From Ichthyophonus hoferi (Eukaryota; Opisthokonta; Ichthyosporea; Ichthyophonida; Ichthyophonidae), in NCBI GenBank assembly GCA_002751075.1, contig NAOQ01000007.1, positions 364,094 through 428,093 of the forward strand: a stretch of DNA of 64,000 nt, read 5' to 3'. Position numbers and translations under genes: made by a program. A model generated the notes under the pieces. The model was given only the letters and a program-made list of their open reading frames with translations, made no database searches and had not been told where the DNA came from. Of this stretch, positions 51,367 to 64,000 are shown one piece after another. The first letter of the stretch is position 1, and every line of letters starts with the position of its first letter.

Positions 51367-54300
51367 GAATAATAAATAATAATAATAATAATAATTAATA
51401 ATAATAATAATAATATGCTTCACAAAAGATGCACAAATAACACTATTTTATATGGCAGCATAAGAGAGAGAGTGAGAAGCATAGCATACCTTTGACAGGG
51501 GCTACATGTGATTCATAGCCGTGCATTCTATAGATAAATGGTTTATCTGGACGAGAAAATCGCTCCCGCTCCTACGGTGAAAAGAAAAAGACACGAGAAA
51601 AAGTTATTGATTATCACATAGCCACCCATAGTAATTACTGTATAGTGTAGAAAGAAGTGTATAGGACAGGCCTCTCCCTTTAAATTATTATGTTAGAATA
51701 CTACTACACTCTATCCTACCTAATGACTTCTTAACCTGCACCTTGGTCATTAATACATATAAAACACCAACATTTGCAGAATACGTTATATTTCTTGTGT
51801 AATTCTCTCTCTCTCTCTATAGACGGTAATATTCACTCGTAATATATATATTGGCCGCTACAGTATACATCATTTACCTGTATATGGAAAATCTTTTGCT
51901 CTTCAGATGTGATTGGCCGTACTCTATAATGAGTATAGTTCTCATCCTGACCGGCAGGGGTTGATGGTAGTAGAGTGTCTGGGGCGGCGAGGTGATCTAA
52001 ACATACAGGATAGGTGTTATATACCTCCAGTAGTGACCTAAAGCATTATCTTAACCTAACCTTGAACAATCCATCAGCCTCAACACAGAGCATTATAATG
52101 GTCATGTATAGTCATATAAAGCCAATTTCTTATTGTAACATGGAGTACAAAGTGTGACATATAACCCTGTTCCTGTATATATGTAAAAACACTAAGGCAG
52201 CTGTACCCACCTGGCCATGCTTCCTGCATATCCATTAGGGACTGGCAGCTATTAACTGGCCCCAACCACTGCCACCACAGGGCGTCATTGGAGTGATCAC
52301 TGGGGCTGTGGGAGAGTATATGTGTAGGTAGTATAGGTAGAGTTAGCCGTATGTATATAACTCTATTATGTGTACACATTAATATATTAACAGCATGACA
52401 TTATATTAAGTATGAAAAATAGTATGAATGTAACTATTTGCCTATATTTGTATCGGTGCTGTATATATATATACATTGATACATACACATACGCAGAGGT
52501 AAAGGAATACAAAGGGAAAACCATTGGAGATTTTATGATTGGGTATCCAAAAATGAAAATGAGATTCCATTGCAAGAAGGTCATATGTGGGAGAAAGAAT
52601 AATGCAATAGCAGGCATATTAATCATGGCTTTGAAGTTAAACCCGGGCGATGGGAGGGCTTACTCATCGCTAATAGGCCCTAGTGGCTGGACCAATGCTG
52701 GTTGGCCTAAGTAAGGTTTACTAAGAAATGATAGGGAAGATACAATATATTCACTCCAATCTGATTGGCAAGGCAATATTAGTATGTTGATAAAATATTC
52801 AAATATAGACATAGATGACACACGTCTGAAGAAACTATAGGTTAACATAACACGGTAAAGACTCACCCATTAGTGGTTTATCATGACCATTATTAGCCAT
52901 ATTGGATAGGGGTCTGGGACTTTGAGCAAGAACAAAATAGGACACATTCAAGGTGTACAATTACATGAATAAACAAATTAATATAACCACGCCACCTCTC
53001 TCTCTATATATATATATACCAATACATAGAGATTACATTAATCGGTCAGTACCGTACATGACCCTAAGTATGCATGTCTAAAGCTATACCAAGCCAGAAG
53101 GGTATCCACCTACCATTCACTGTAAACCCCGAGAGCAAGCCCTCCTGCCCACCCTAAACCATCCCCTCTCCCCTAATAGCCCCTGCACACTGCCCTATAT
53201 CGTTGGCTTACATACCTCTCTGATGTTCCCATGGTAGATAGCGGTTAAGCGTTATTTTTTCTGTCCGACCTTGCTTCATCCAGCTCTGTACGAACCTTTT
53301 CAGTTGACTAGTTGGCGCTCTCTGTAATGGCATGGCCTGGGGGTTGTATGATAATAAGCCAATCATATGTGTGATAAGGGACCAATAATATATCCAAATA
53401 TGAAAGTAATAATCAGTCTAAGAGGCCAACCATAGTGGGGCAATGTAGTAAAGTAATATTAATAGGACAGACCCTACCTTTAGAATCTGATACAGGAGAA
53501 AGAAGAAGCAGCCCAGGTGTTTGCGTTGAGGTAGTATATCTAATAACTGGTTGCAGTCCATACCTTCAATCTTTCGTTGTACCATCATCTATAACCCATA
53601 TTATATATCAGAAACTAGCACATCTCCACCTACAGACAGACGGATATAGGGCGGATTATATAGATAAAGGTTACTTGCATACATTGGTAGATACACTCAT
53701 ACATATACCATACATATACATCCATACACTTTGATATCGACCAGCCAGAGGTATATATCTCTCTTCCTTTCCCTGAGCTGAGCTGACAAATAATATATGG
53801 GTGGATAGGGAAAGTAGTATATAGTACATAGACCTACAGATTTGCTTCATACAGTCATAGAGAGAGCGTGAGTTAGAGAATCAAGGCTTGATAAGAGTCG
53901 GGTATATAGAGGATCTATCACATATAACATAATAATAATTAGAGTCAAGAAGGATAATAGGACCATGATATAAGCAGGATTGACTCTTAGTGGAATAAAT
54001 ACAGAGAGAAGTTATTAACCTCCAGATTTACAGGAAGAGCATGAATATAGGGTCTGGCATTAGTCTCTATAGCTTTTTGTTTATGTTCCCTTATCATAGC
54101 GTTAAAATGTGATGTACTGATAGTCTTATTTGACTTGCCTGCAGATTGGAAATTATCGATTAGATTATAAGTTGTGATAGTATGTGCAATTTTGGGTACG
54201 ATAGAATGTATAATAGAATGCATTGTTGTATATATGACAAAATGCATGATTGTATGTATGATTTTAAGTAAGATGACATGTATGTATCATCGTATGTATG

Positions 54301-57300
54301 AGAGTGCAGATGAGAGTATGATAATAAGATAATATATATGATGTGATCTTTTGTTAGAAAGCAGGTTGAACAAACACATAGATTATACCATTTAAAACTA
54401 ATGCGAATAATTAGACAACAACAGTGGCCTGTACAATTTGGTTGACAGCATCTGCCCCATACGATTCATACCTTTAGCTATTTTACTACATCAGGATGAT
54501 ATGATTGAACTACCTCCATGCTAACATGTATATGGTTGCCTGAAATCCATAATATATCCGACAGAAAATATAAATTTATAATCAAAGAGGGGAGTGAATG
54601 TGAATGTAAAGGTGATTGTTCAATAAGTAAAAGATAAAAATTAGGAACAGGGAATAACTGGATAACCACCACGCTAAAAGGTTAAAACAAATCATGTATA
54701 AATGAATTCTTGGTAGTAAAATCAAAACAAACTGCACATTGACAACTACCAGGGTCCACTCCCTCTCCCACCCAGTCAATCACATGGCCATACGCTCACG
54801 CACCAGGGAATATAGTATCCTGGTGTAGGGCTGCCTCCCACACAGAGATCATATCTTGATAGTTCACCCATCGTCGGTGCTGTCATGGCATTGGTTAACT
54901 ATAGCACCAATCCCTAGCCAGTCCATATTGATATCCTATTGGATATCCATATATAGCACCAAGTACTAACCAGTCCTTGGTGTATTCAGTAATTATAATC
55001 TAACCTGTAATTCACCTCTCATCTGTTTGGTCATACTCTATAGCCTGGCTATCGAAATATAAAATATTAAAAGAAAAAGTAAACTATGAAAAATGAAAAA
55101 CCTTTCAAGACTATTGAAAATATTGTTAGTATCAGAAGAGCTTAATAAACAGAAAAAGGTATAAGATAATAACTAGGTAGATTGCTTATGAGATTGCACT
55201 ATATTATTAGGTTACTAAGTAATTATTTAATCACATAAAAATCTCTCAATGAAAGCCAATCTGGATAGTTAAAGTAGGTTACTTACAATATAAGTTACTA
55301 ATGACAACAATAGGAAAGGATGGGGATTGAGAATGGTATTGTTATTAATTGATAGTATATGAGGAAAGTATGGTCGATATATCAGACCATAGGTTACCTT
55401 GATTGAACAAAGATGTAGGTTGATAGGGTATATATATGTCTATCTATATGGGTTGAATACGTAGAGTTTCAGGTTTAAATGTTCATAAAGACACAGCATT
55501 TGATATAAACATGAGAAAAATAAGGAGGCAAGGGAGAGTTACCTGGTAGTTGTAGAGCCTATCAGGTACTCGATCTCTTTTCTTTATTAGAGACTGAAAT
55601 CTTCTCTCTGCACTTTGCTGTATTCTTTGCCGCCTGGCAATTCTCTGCTGTTGAACATAAATCCTGTGAATGGTTCTATTAGAGGTTGTGTATTGTGCAT
55701 CTTGTGGGGAAACACGTAAGATCACAGCATGATAAAATATAGTGGGTGTATCTGTTAATACGACCATGATAATATATATCACATAATGGGACCTGAACCG
55801 CCTGTATATTCTAAAGAATAACGCAATTGGATGGGAGTCAGGCGCTGTGTACCGCATAATAGGACGTAATATATCAAATAACGGCATCATAAAGACTGGC
55901 CAATCATATTAAAAAATCTAAATAGAGGATTGCATAATTAAACTCTTATATAATGGCATGGTATACTGAATTATTCCGTGAGTGTATCTTTGAGAAGCCA
56001 CTGGAACTCTAATAAGTTATTATATACCATCACATCCATCTTTCTAATTGGATAATAATGTACCATAAAGACAAAATAACAACCACAACAAAATGCAATA
56101 GTACTTACAGATAGGAATCAGGAGGTGTAGAGTTCATCCCATTGGCCAAAATGGCATCCTGTTGCCTGGCAACAACAGGGAGTTCCTTGTCCAAATACGT
56201 GTGCCATGCCTGGTTATCCTGGGAGGGCTCCACCTGTTTGCCTTCTTATATATATAGTGTTGCCATCCGTGAACATTAGCTTATAATATATATATAGTTA
56301 TAGACCAATAGGTTGTTAATATTATTCGATCATGCATGATAGTCTACCACTAGGCAACTATAGACTATTTTGTAACCAGTAAAAAACAACAAGAATGATA
56401 ATCTTATATGCATTCAACTATGGCAAGCTGTTAAGAAAAAACACATTTGACAATAATCAGCCTTTATTACAACACAGTATTTCTAAGAACAATTTAGACC
56501 ATGCAACAACAATTGAAGTCGACCATTGTGTTATCAATGATCTCTTACATCCCATTCCCACCTATATTTAGTAAGGTTGATAAAATGATTGTGGAGTGAA
56601 AGTAAGATGCAAGAAAGAGGAAGGAGACAAACCTATTGGCAAGGAGGTGATGTCATCATTTGTGGTTTCCTTGGCAACAGAGTATTTTCCAGCTATTAAA
56701 GAGGGCAGTCATATTAGTTGAGACCACACTTTAGCTTATGTCGACCCCACTACTCCTCCCCTACCCGCTATATTCATTTATACTATTATCCGTCTAGTTA
56801 ATATGCCTAATTATTCGTGGCTATATTATCTTCCTTGTGTAGATAAAAAGAAATCCAAAAACAAACAAACAAAACAAAAAACAAAAAAAAACAAGTAAAT
56901 TGTGACAGGAAAAAATTGAAGTAAAACAGAGAAAACATAAAAGAAAGAGACGTATAATAAGAAAGAGAGATAGGTGTATACGTGTGTAGCGGGGACAATT
57001 TAGAAAAATATTATGTTTTGAGAGAGGGAAAAAGAGAGAGTGAAAGACAAAATAAATTAACTCGATAAGAAAACACATAGTGTAAAGAAATTGTAATTAG
57101 AATGCAGCAATATAATACTACAATATATGCTAGACAAGTATTATGAACTGTGTCAGGCTAATATCAATAAAACATGCCTTGGGCATCCTTGATAAAGTCC
57201 TTCAACGGGTTGCTAAAAGAGAAATTCTCATTTGATGTCAAAAACATTAATATGGCCTCGGGATCACAGCCAGGGGGTAGATATCCCTGCACAGACTTTA

Positions 57301-57980
57301 ATTAATATCTATATATAAAAAACTGCATTGAATATGCAGGCAGGCGTCTCCAGTACAATACGCTACCAGTAATATAAACTGTACAATAGGGTTTCCCTTA
57401 AGAAAAATATGATGCCAATTATACTCATTTCTCTCTCTTTCTCTTTCTCTTTCGCTCCCTCTTTGTATATAAACTCCAAGACAAACAGGGGACACACCAA
57501 CTTGTCAAAAATGATGACTACATACAATAAGATTACTCTATATCCCAGCATCTTTTTGTTCATTCACTCTTCTGATTTGTTGTTCAACAATTACTTTTCT
57601 GCTTACATGCATCCTAAATACTAATATTGTAATATGTACGTAACACATAGAAACTTGATGCTTTTTTTAAAAAAAATGCAAGGGTGGGAATAGAGTGGGA
57701 AGGGTAAAGAGGTAAGGAAAGAAAGAGTAAGAGAAAGAAGAAAAATGAAACAAAGGTAGGATTATAAAGCAAAAAATAATAATAAGAAAAAGAGTAACAC
57801 CAAGAAACGAACTAACCGTCTAATAACAGTTCAACCTACCTTCAGTGATTCTCTCTCTTCTTCATTAAGAACATCTCTCCATGTCTCAACGCTTAGAATA
57901 TCGGACAGAATGGGGAGCTCCAGAAGAGCAGTAGAAACGGTCACATCGACATTTTCATGTTTTAATGTAACTGTATCCAT
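46745..57980 (-). CDS. NFRKB: Nuclear factor related to kappa-B-binding protein (INO80 complex subunit)
   Basis: Coding exons: 57840-57980, 57178-57286, 56633-56692, 56109-56241, 55543-55663, 54800-54879, 54020-54138, 53212-53321, 52867-52919, 52664-52706, 52211-52305, 51878-51996, 51490-51571, 50681-50742, 50193-50301, 49802-49960, 49126-49268, 48282-48403, 47620-47669, 46745-46902. That gives about 690 residues. Phases agree except between 54800 and 54138, where an exon near 54490-54539 may be missing. NFRKB belongs to the metazoan-specific module of the INO80 chromatin remodeller and its DEUBAD domain inhibits UCH37. The N-terminus matches DEUBAD (LSVETWRDVL, NENFSFSNPL). RMHGYESHVAPVKG and a winged-helix-like domain (SDRPPWVTAQALVRDAVARL, GGLDRM, WVYLHKHR) match the vertebrate protein closely. 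The protein ends in a charged KRKR/Glu tail and lacks the long Ser/Thr/Pro-rich C-terminus of the 1,299-residue human protein. Exon 2 ends at a GC donor (CAAG/GCATGT). Confidence 0.92.
50945..51414. repeat. Imperfect (AAT/AAG)n trinucleotide array, about 470 bp
   Basis: Runs of AAT are mixed with AAG and hexamers such as AAGAAT and AAAAATAAG, with short AAC islands near 51240-51257. The array lies inside the NFRKB intron between exons 51490-51571 and 50681-50742; in the transcript it reads as ATT/CTT. Long open frames of Ile/Arg/Asn or Leu on both strands are by-products of the repeat. Confidence 0.97.
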
Positions 57981-59286
57981 TGTAGTGTGCGGTCTGTAAG
58001 AGCGCAAAATTGTTATAATAACAAAATGCAGCTATTTAATTATGCAATGCCAGGTTTCCCAATAGATAAAAAGCAATATGCCCTCTTGGCACGAAGGTTA
58101 CTAATAATATAGAAGTAATAACAATATATCTTAATTAGTGAATGAACAGGAATAAGCTACGTCCAGTTGAGTTAAAAAGAGATTAAAGATTGTAAAGAGC
58201 ATCGAGCATCTCTCCCTCTAGCAATCTATCCATATCAATAAATGTATTAAAACACTGTAAATTCGTGGCTGCCACACAATAAATAATTATAATTTCAAAT
58301 CTCAAAGCTGACAGGACAGAACTGTCACGCATTAAGTGTTATTGCCACGCATTTGGTGTCAATATCATGTACAGTGTTGATAGTCACATTTAGTACTTTT
58401 TTTTTATCTGAAAACCTGAAAACCTTTACTATAGCAAACTCAAGACAGTTGAGTTGATTATACAGAGTTCATTTTTATGCGCCCCATGTAGGGACTCTTT
58501 TTAGTTATTTTATTCTATTACTGAAACATTCCGCTTACAAAACATACACCTCATAAATGTTAAATCACTTTACTGCCAATCCCGGCCCCGACAATAGTCA
58601 ACTTTTTGAGCTTGTATTTTCAATTTTCTAAAGTTAGTTCCCTATCACATTTCCTTTATGTTGATGCCAGACCCAACTCCATGTATTAAGTCCAATTAAG
58701 AATACTGATTTGTTCATATAGAGGCTAATCAGTAACACGGTAAACCTACCATAAGTTAAAACTTGGATTTTAATATTAATAGATTGTATATTACACAAAC
58801 CGTTAAGTTGAAGTCAAATATTTTATATTTCAAACAAAATGTAAGTAAGTTCTCAGTCTTCCATTTTGTGTAGCAATTACAATCTAATATCTTCCCATCT
58901 TTACTGTGCATTAATCAGTGTTATTGAGTCTAGGTTGCCTAGTTTTTAAAATATCCAACTCTTGAATGGCAAAAAAATTAAGTGGTAAAATGCAAACGTA
59001 ATCAAGCCACACCAAGAGGGAAATTAATTTTGCAAGTGACCTTGTAGATAGCATCTTCACTAAGCATTTTGAATGCCTCATGTATCATTAATAAACTTCA
59101 TAAATAAATGATTTAATAAATTTTTATGTTCAGCATTAGTTGCTTGAGAACTGTAATAATAAAAAATGATATAATTAGTTGGCTATTTCCTTACAATACC
59201 AAAATTAAAAAATCTTTAAATATTTACAGAATTAAAGCTATATATTGTGTTTTTTCTATAAAAAAGTGAATGAGTATCACTCTTAC
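57981..59286 (-). other. NFRKB: Probable 5' intron of NFRKB
   Basis: Immediately upstream of the NFRKB ATG the transcript strand reads GCGCTCTTACAG then ACCGCACACTACAATGG, so the ATG exon starts at an acceptor near 57997 and the sequence above it is an intron. It is AT-rich with no other feature seen. Confidence 0.6.
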
Positions 59287-59332
59287 CTTTTTAGGGTATG
59301 GAACTTATAATGGTGGCGTGCTGGTATAACAA
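59287..59332 (-). other. NFRKB: Probable 5' noncoding exon of NFRKB
   Basis: On the minus strand CCTTTTCGCTGCCTTTCAG precedes 46 bases ending AAAAAG, followed by a consensus donor GTAAGAGTG. No start codon lies in it. The next acceptor downstream is at the NFRKB ATG exon, so this is best read as its 5' leader exon. The pyrimidine-rich sequence upstream could be either an acceptor or the promoter initiator region. Confidence 0.5.
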
Positions 59333-59536
59333 CTGAAAGGCAGCGAAAAGGCAGGTGTCGTCACAACGTATTATTATGGTTAAACAGTTTGAAGACAATC
59401 TTTAAGAGGGAGTAGTTAGGTTCAAAACAGATGTTTGTGACGCCCCCCTTAGGCATCCATACCCTCCATCACCATATAGACCCCATCCCCATTGTAGTAT
59501 GTTTAATAAATGGAAATAATAATCGCTTCTCCTCAC

Positions 59537-59785
59537 TTACATAAAAGTATTACAATAGTAATTTAACTTTCTGCTATTAGTCTGGTGGTGATAACCCAAG
59601 ATCAAGTCTCTATCAGAGGTTTGAATTTCTCCTGTCTTTGGATTGGTTATCGTAGTTGTATAGTTGATGATCACATTTTTATCAGGAATTGGGTAAGTAA
59701 ATATTCTCTTAGTTTTTGAAGAATTTAGGAAGAGAGGCTTTGTCTTGATTAGTGAATTCCGTTTTCTCCAGAATGAAGGTTGGCT
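59537..59785 (-). other. Unidentified open frame ending at a consensus donor
   Basis: The minus frame is open for about 82 codons, with segments such as SQPSFWRKRNSLIKTKP, FTYPIPDKNVIINYTTT and NPKTGEIQTSDRDLILGYHH, and ends at TTTTAT/GTAAGTGAG, a strong donor. It could be an upstream exon of another gene or a relic. It lies just upstream of the proposed NFRKB leader exon but its phase does not read into that exon. No family was recognised. Confidence 0.25.
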
Positions 59786-62700
59786 TCAAATAAATATATT
59801 CGAGTCTTGCACTTTGTTTCTTTTGAACTTCTTGGGGCATAATCAATTAGCCTAGTATGAATAATATTTAGGTGGTAATTTCTGATTCTTTTGATCAAGC
59901 ACAAGCTGATTGTTTACTTTTTTTGAATATTTCCTTGTCTCTAAGCATGTACGTACTTAGGGCCATAAAAATGTTAGTATAGCTAGCTTTCCTTTATACT
60001 TTGTTGGGAATAATGTGTCCTATATTCGTTTAGGAGGGGATAATAACGAATTAGCGGGCGTCTTAGCGTGTCCCTTTGCATACACATACACAGAGCAGAG
60101 ATATGCTAATACATATTTATTATTATTGAACAAGTCAGCAGGACTTGTCCTTGGCAGGATGCCTAAGCAATGTGTTATCTGGACCCCAAAGTATATGTAT
60201 ATGATCTGAAATGGCTTATTATATAATTGCAGGATCTCTACCATTGGCTAGTTCAATTTTGATAGATAATCTTGGCTTGTCATTTAACACCAATTGCACT
60301 AATTATTTTTCCATAATACATACGCTATAATAATTCCCAAAAAATATTAAATGTTTATAGCTATTTAAAGAAATACTCAAATTAATTCAATATGCCTATT
60401 TTAACACTCTCCCTTGGCCTAGGCGGAATACTTCAGCTAGGGCATAAAAATTATGAAAAAGGAATATGAAAAGAGCCATTAGCTCGATTAATCTAACCTG
60501 TCTGTCAATAATATTTACCTAGTACAGTCGGACGTAACTTTTTGTTATTTTGATGGGAAGATCGAATTTTTAAAAGGCCACTCTTTGTATCAATTGATAA
60601 GTAATGTATCTAAATATATATCAGCCCAACCTAAGAGTGCTAGATTTAAGTGCACATTTGATACATAAAATTAAGTAAATTATCTGTCCTCTGCTATTTA
60701 GTTTACAAAGGGTATACTTCATTAATTTTGTTTCACAATTTATTTATCATCCTTTTTTATTGTTGAAATTATGCAACTCTTGCCCCCTGCCTGGATTACC
60801 TTGATTGGGGTTCCCCCTTATAAAAATCCAAGAAAGTCATACATGGCAATTATTCTTAACAGGCATGGATGAATGTGGTCCAGGTATCTTTTTGACGTCA
60901 CCGTATGTCCGACCTCCCGTAGGAGGCTCCGACGGTTAAAGGACAACAGACCTGCAGCAAGGAGGTGCCGGATTAGGAAATCTTTGCAAAGTACCTCGTG
61001 TTGCTCGCTCTGGATAATGATCTCCAGAGTAGAGGCAACATATCACTGAACACCCAAGTTTAGTTGGATAAACCGTAGAATTGATGTGTCGGGCCAAGGA
61101 TCTATCATGGAGACCAAGATTGAGTTGATGTTGGAGTACATTGACAATCGCCGGCGACAAGACAAAATGGCCTGGTTATATATTGACTGTGGTTGTATAA
61201 ATCAAAACCATGGGAAATCCCCTTTAATAAAGCGATAAATTACCCATCATATTAAGCATTCATTATCCCATTATTTGACCCGTGCTAAGGACCTTCTGTA
61301 TAATTGCATCAATTAAATATTGTACAACCTGTATGACTCATCCAATGCTCTCAATATGTGATGAGATTAGTTAAATCCTGTTGGAAACTAGCAATCTCAC
61401 TGGACATTAGTTAACTAATACCAACTTTATTATTGTATGTAAGTTAAGCCCAAACTTGTTTTAGGCAAGCGTTTTATTCAGTGAAACGTGGTATATAACG
61501 TTATCTAAGTAATCAAGTTATATATCAGTTCAGTCTAAGGGTTTAGATTTGATACAGGCAATTAATCTGACACAGGGTTATGTGTGATAATGGCCCAATC
61601 TTAACATTTGGCAATGATGAGGAAATTAGCTAAATCCAAATGAGAACCCAATGGTATTAGATTGTTGAAATAAGATCAGACAATCCTAGTGGGTCTCAGT
61701 AGTCCTCTGTGAATTGCATTAGCCAATAAGAATCTTTACGATTGGTCCCATTTACCTTGATCAGCACAGCTACAATTGGCACCCGTAATAAACAAAGGCC
61801 GGGAAAAGGATAAAGGGAAACGGAAACAATTAATAAAGGGCTCTGCATACGCGTATAATACCGACACAGGAAAATACAAATATGTTCGTGACACACAAAG
61901 CATTACATTTATTATTATCTATTAAACAACATCTTAAATAAATACTTGATCTGTATTTTATAATCATCTTTTCTTATTGCAATATCTAGTTCACCACTGG
62001 CACTTGAATATATGCGTCAGTGTTCCAAAGATAATTTTTATATATCAAATACAGCAAAATTTATTGTTACTTTTAAATGCAATAGAGATTATTACATACA
62101 CACAAACTTAACACTTCCCACTCATTGTTCACACTGCGCTATAAGCACTACCGCATCTAAATAAACCTAAGTAGGAATCTCTCCTTCAGAAATAGCTGGA
62201 TATAATCGTAATAGATATCTACAGATAGAGCCAACATAAACGTCTTCTTTTACATTGTCTTTTATTAAAAATAGATCAGAGTTAAATATTGTTTCTATTG
62301 CTAGCTCAGCAAGAGATACACACACACATGACCTTATTAAAAACCGCTAGTCTGTAAACAAGCTGCTAGACACAAATTGCTATATTTATCCATATCTATT
62401 TTTTACGTCAAAGATTGATTATATAGATGATTATCATTACGTACTATATTATCAAGAAATTGGGACCCGTCCTGAACTTGTATATCCTAAATGGTGGCTT
62501 TGACAAGGGCTAATTTAGGAAGAGGATTGAAGAAACAGGTTAGATGTTTCTCCAGAATCGTGTAACCGTGAGGTAGATGTAAATAATTCTATATCCCCAG
62601 TAGTCCTGTTAAGAGTCTGCATAGTATATAGAAGATGGAAAAGCGTGAAAAGTTCTTGACTTAACTAAACTCACTGGTGTATTAAAGGTAAGCTACAGAA

Positions 62701-64000
62701 TGCTGAAGTGCTTTACTATTGCCAAGTATATCAGTAAATTAGAACCTTTGTATCATTAATAACAGTAAATCAGTCAACAGGTGTTTAACAAAGCAGTAAT
62801 CCCAGCTACAACATACGTAAAGCTGTTAAAAATTCCAATCATCAATAAATAATTTACAGTTTATAACCTTATGCAATGTAAAGGAAATGGCACAGCAGTA
62901 AAATAAATAAAGGACCACGGGGCACTAGATGTCAATGAGGTAATATTCAATGATTGAGAAAATATAGCGGTGTAGAATAAAAACACTTTGGAGTATATCA
63001 CTAGCTTTAACGAATAACAAGGTTGGCATCCAATTAAGTTTTAAGCACACTAGACCCAAGCATCTATCCATTATGGAACAGGTAGCAAAGGACTTGCATG
63101 TCTTGACAGAAATAGTTTCACTAAACTACCTAACTTTAGTCACAGTTATCTTAAACATCTCGATGACAAAATTAGAACTTCTGTATTGGTGTATAAGTGA
63201 TACTGCATTAGACAGTACTCAAGTATTACTGCATACCCTGTATCTTGCAAACATTATTGGACATATGAATGCCCAGTAAAACACAGGGTTCCAAACTGAT
63301 ATCTTTATCGGTAATAATTTATATATCATTGGAGCTGGACAAGGAGACAGTCAGGCAAATATAGATGCAAATGAAAATATGTATATCTTAACATCAATTG
63401 TAAAATCGTGTTACAGTACAATAATTTTAAAGGAGTGGCACCAACATGTTATCCAACAAAAAGCAGGAACTTACACTAATTGTCATGGGGCCTGTATCCT
63501 GAGTAGAAAAAGACACTCATAATGGGGGCGAGAAGATAGAATGAGACTTGGATGTCTCAACTAAATTTTGCAACACTATCCTGTATGAGCTATATAGCAA
63601 TCACAGTGTAGGGCTCTTTCTCAAGATATATTGAAGACAAAAATTAGGCAGGAAGTTTTTGAAGTATTTCCGCTACTACTAGCATTAGGCTGTATACTTC
63701 ATGATGTCTTGTACTAAAACTCGTTGTTTATTGTTCGTTTCTATATATTTGTTAGTATTGTAATATTGCACTAATATTTGAAATTACTCAATTTCATGAT
63801 TACCATAGATCAATTAGATTTTTTGGTTTACATGGGTTAAATGAATAAAAGACTAAGCAAAGAATTAGACTCTTTGTGTAGTTTGTGGGTATTAATTTTA
63901 ATGGTATTGAGGAGACAGGCTATAACTCCCAATGTCACCAGGATTTAGAGGAAGACAGCGATTCCTACTACAAACAAGATTGGATCTGGGGGTGGGGGGG
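59786..64000. other. AT-rich right flank without a supported gene
   Basis: A GC-richer island at about 60880-61160 is open on the minus strand (60936-61160) but not recognised. A + open frame at 63073-63279 (MEQVAKDLHVLTEIVSLNYL...) has no splice or domain support. The window ends in a G run at 63988-64000. Otherwise nothing was found. Confidence 0.4.

Noticed and set aside
50874-51423. Three long overlapping open frames of Ile/Arg/Asn and Leu
   Set aside because: They are translations of the trinucleotide array in an NFRKB intron.
63073-63279. Possible gene MEQVAKDLHVLTEI...
   Set aside because: A single short frame without splice signals, domain or neighbour context; compatible with chance.

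Overview
The window is AT-rich, intron-dense animal nuclear DNA. The evidence is six spliced protein genes with GT-AG introns and families typical of animals: a two-lobed transferrin, taspase-1, CCT7/TCP-1 eta, RBM8A/Y14, a type II membrane glycosyltransferase and the INO80 subunit NFRKB. Compact genes, short intergenic spaces and AT-rich introns suit an invertebrate, perhaps a non-bilaterian such as a sponge. That placement is inference; the sequence alone does not fix the species.

Layout: a transferrin-like membrane protein on + (700-8201, 5' end missing); an AT-rich spacer with an unidentified open frame (9488-9859); a decayed IS630/Tc1/mariner DNA transposon with TA duplications (10246-11781); TASP1 on + (12171-18170, 14 exons); a short Ty1/copia-like retroelement fossil on - (about 18780-19640); CCT7 on - (20912-26550, convergent with TASP1). 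About 11 kb of mostly featureless DNA follows. It holds two weak minus-strand exons (29249-30086), a Ser-rich open frame (31332-31649), a perfect 59-bp inverted repeat (32966-33116) and an N gap flanked by identical 179-bp copies (35065-36021). Then RBM8A on - (37570-40297), a GT61-like glycosyltransferase on - (41132-43914) and NFRKB on - (coding 46745-57980, with a likely 5' noncoding exon at 59287-59332 and a 470-bp trinucleotide array in one intron). From 59.8 kb to the end I see no convincing gene.

The genes do not form a pathway. TASP1, RBM8A and NFRKB act in nuclear gene regulation, CCT7 in cytosolic protein folding, and the transferrin and glycosyltransferase in the secretory or membrane system. 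I found no CRISPR array, tRNA, rRNA or prokaryote-like operon, and no evidence for a wholly new system. The points most worth a second look are the membrane-anchored transferrin with iron ligands kept in both lobes, the divergent GT61-like enzyme, the shortened NFRKB, the perfect hairpin, the orphan exons near 29-30 kb and the assembly gap. All exon boundaries were read by eye from splice signals, phase agreement and family similarity.
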